48,967 nt of DNA, taken from the IMG/VR virus record IMGVR_UViG_3300009093_000060, positions 1 to 48,967 of that record. One strand, written 5' to 3'. This document shows, piece by piece, positions 48,614 to 48,967 of the stretch. This DNA comes from a virus. The notes beneath the pieces were generated by a model. The model had not been told where the DNA came from and ran no database searches. It saw only the letters and a list, made by a program, of their open reading frames with translations. The translations under genes were made by a program, and so were the position numbers. Within the stretch, counting starts at the first letter, position 1. Each line of letters starts with the position of its first letter.

Positions 48614-48644
48614 GGCGCTGCTTCGACGAAAGGGGCTTGAGACG

Positions 48645-48842
48645 ATGAACCACGATGACGAGAGAAACCACGAAGAGGAGTTAGCTGTGGCGCTGGAATA
48701 CGAGCGGGAGCAATGGGAAGAGTTAGGACAGGAACGCGCTGAGTCAGGGATGACCCGCTACGCTGCGAGTAAATGGCTGAAAGTGTCCGCTACAGTGAGT
48801 CAGGAACGAGCATTTTGGCGCGGGTTTCAACGTGCGGGGTAG
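48645..48842 (+). CDS. Hypothetical acidic protein
   Basis: ATG 48645 follows AAAGGGG. A longer frame would run through the promoter and is rejected. The 65-residue product is acidic and helical (ERNHEEELAVALEYEREQWEEL), with Met, Trp and Arg in the C-terminal half. First gene rightward of the divergent promoters, so an early regulator or host-inhibition protein is possible. No family is recognised. Confidence 0.6.
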   Translation: MNHDDERNHEEELAVALEYEREQWEELGQERAESGMTRYAASKWLKVSATVSQERAFWRGFQRAG

Positions 48843-48892
48843 GATGCACTCACCCTTGAACGAGATGGAGACGAGGGAGGAGATTGAGAGAG

Positions 48893-48967
48893 ATGACAAC
48901 TACAACCACTGACCAGTGCTGCGACATTTGCACTTTGAATCACACGACCGATGATCACTACAGTGCG
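48893..48967 (+). CDS. Zinc-finger-like protein, 3' end cut by window edge
   Basis: An ATG after GGGAGG opens a frame to the right edge. The 25 visible residues end with a CDICTLNHTTDDHYSA segment, closely like the C-x2-C-x-H...H modules of the protein at 3016-3543, so a family with dispersed copies is likely. Confidence 0.55.
   Translation, partial: MTTTTTDQCCDICTLNHTTDDHYSA

Larger units (their letters stand above)
48501..48644. promoter_or_regulatory. Divergent control region with repeated motifs
   Basis: Between the two opposing gene starts. AAACCTAAACCGG (48515-48527) and AAACCTAAAGCGG (48593-48605) lie inside the promoter spacers. TTTACCTATTGA (48552-48563) and TTTACCCTATTGA (48576-48588) form a second pair. 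These look like operator sites for one or two regulators that would control both directions. Confidence 0.6.

Noticed and set aside
48585-48644. Upstream extension of the gene at 48645
   Set aside because: The extra codons lie within the promoter (TTGACA/TATAGT), so they would not be translated.
48844-48912. 22-codon frame between the two last + strand genes
   Set aside because: Too short, no conserved pattern, overlaps the start of the next gene.
1-48967. tRNA genes, integrase, insertion sequences
   Set aside because: No cloverleaf, recombinase motif or terminal inverted repeats with transposase was seen by eye; a tRNA scan would be the decisive check.

Overview
The window is part of the genome of a long-tailed double-stranded DNA bacteriophage (class Caudoviricetes, siphovirus type). 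It has a complete head and tail morphogenesis set (small and large terminase, portal, scaffold, capsid, neck, tail tube, frameshifted tail chaperone, 1543-residue tape measure, tail tip) and no sheath gene. No polymerase, primase, helicase, integrase, tRNA or confident endolysin is visible, so this is probably not the whole genome, and lifestyle cannot be decided. The host is unknown. Twin-arginine-like signals, TP-rich linkers and moderate GC content fit an environmental bacterium, but that is weak evidence.

Layout. (1) Positions 1-7424, + strand: a tightly overlapped operon of about 22 small genes. It includes thyX, a MazG-like protein, a HAD-like phosphatase, a SLOG/DUF2493 protein, several tiny Cys-rich proteins and an HNH endonuclease bracketed by repeats. 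(2) Positions 7456-45201, - strand: the late operon, transcribed right to left. Its order is TerL, a giant serine-repeat fibre, an RHH regulator, a glycosyltransferase-methyltransferase fusion, small genes (one Tad2-like), a second glycosyltransferase, portal, scaffold, decoration, capsid, connectors, tail tube, chaperones, tape measure, tail tip, a beta-helix protein and small membrane or coiled-coil proteins. (3) Positions 45254-45848, + strand: a three-gene cassette next to about 370 bases of non-coding DNA, lying between the terminase subunits. (4) Positions 46219-48500, - strand: TerS and small early-type genes, driven from a divergent promoter region at 48500-48645. That region also fires rightward into + strand genes at the window edge.

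The main find is a possible phage-encoded virion glycosylation system. At least seven virion-associated proteins carry low-complexity Ser-X/Ser-Pro repeats, either as linkers or as C-terminal tails, and three end in the same tag, SPSHSASPST. The giant fibre holds 25 consecutive 16-residue units in which every odd residue is Ser. The same operon encodes two paralogous GT-A glycosyltransferases. Their LDAHC and W-G-x-E...HxFR-like motifs resemble those of polypeptide GalNAc-transferases, the enzymes that start mucin-type O-glycosylation. One is fused to a SAM methyltransferase and the other to a second GT-like domain. I infer, without experimental evidence, that the repeats are O-glycosylated and perhaps O-methyl-capped.

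Other notable points are a canonical U UUU UUC -1 frameshift site in the tail chaperone gene, an apparent CTG start for the giant fibre, a small Tat-signal protein that duplicates the C-terminus of the tape measure, two opposed TTGACA promoters sharing the same spacer motif, and a 77-nt structured element.
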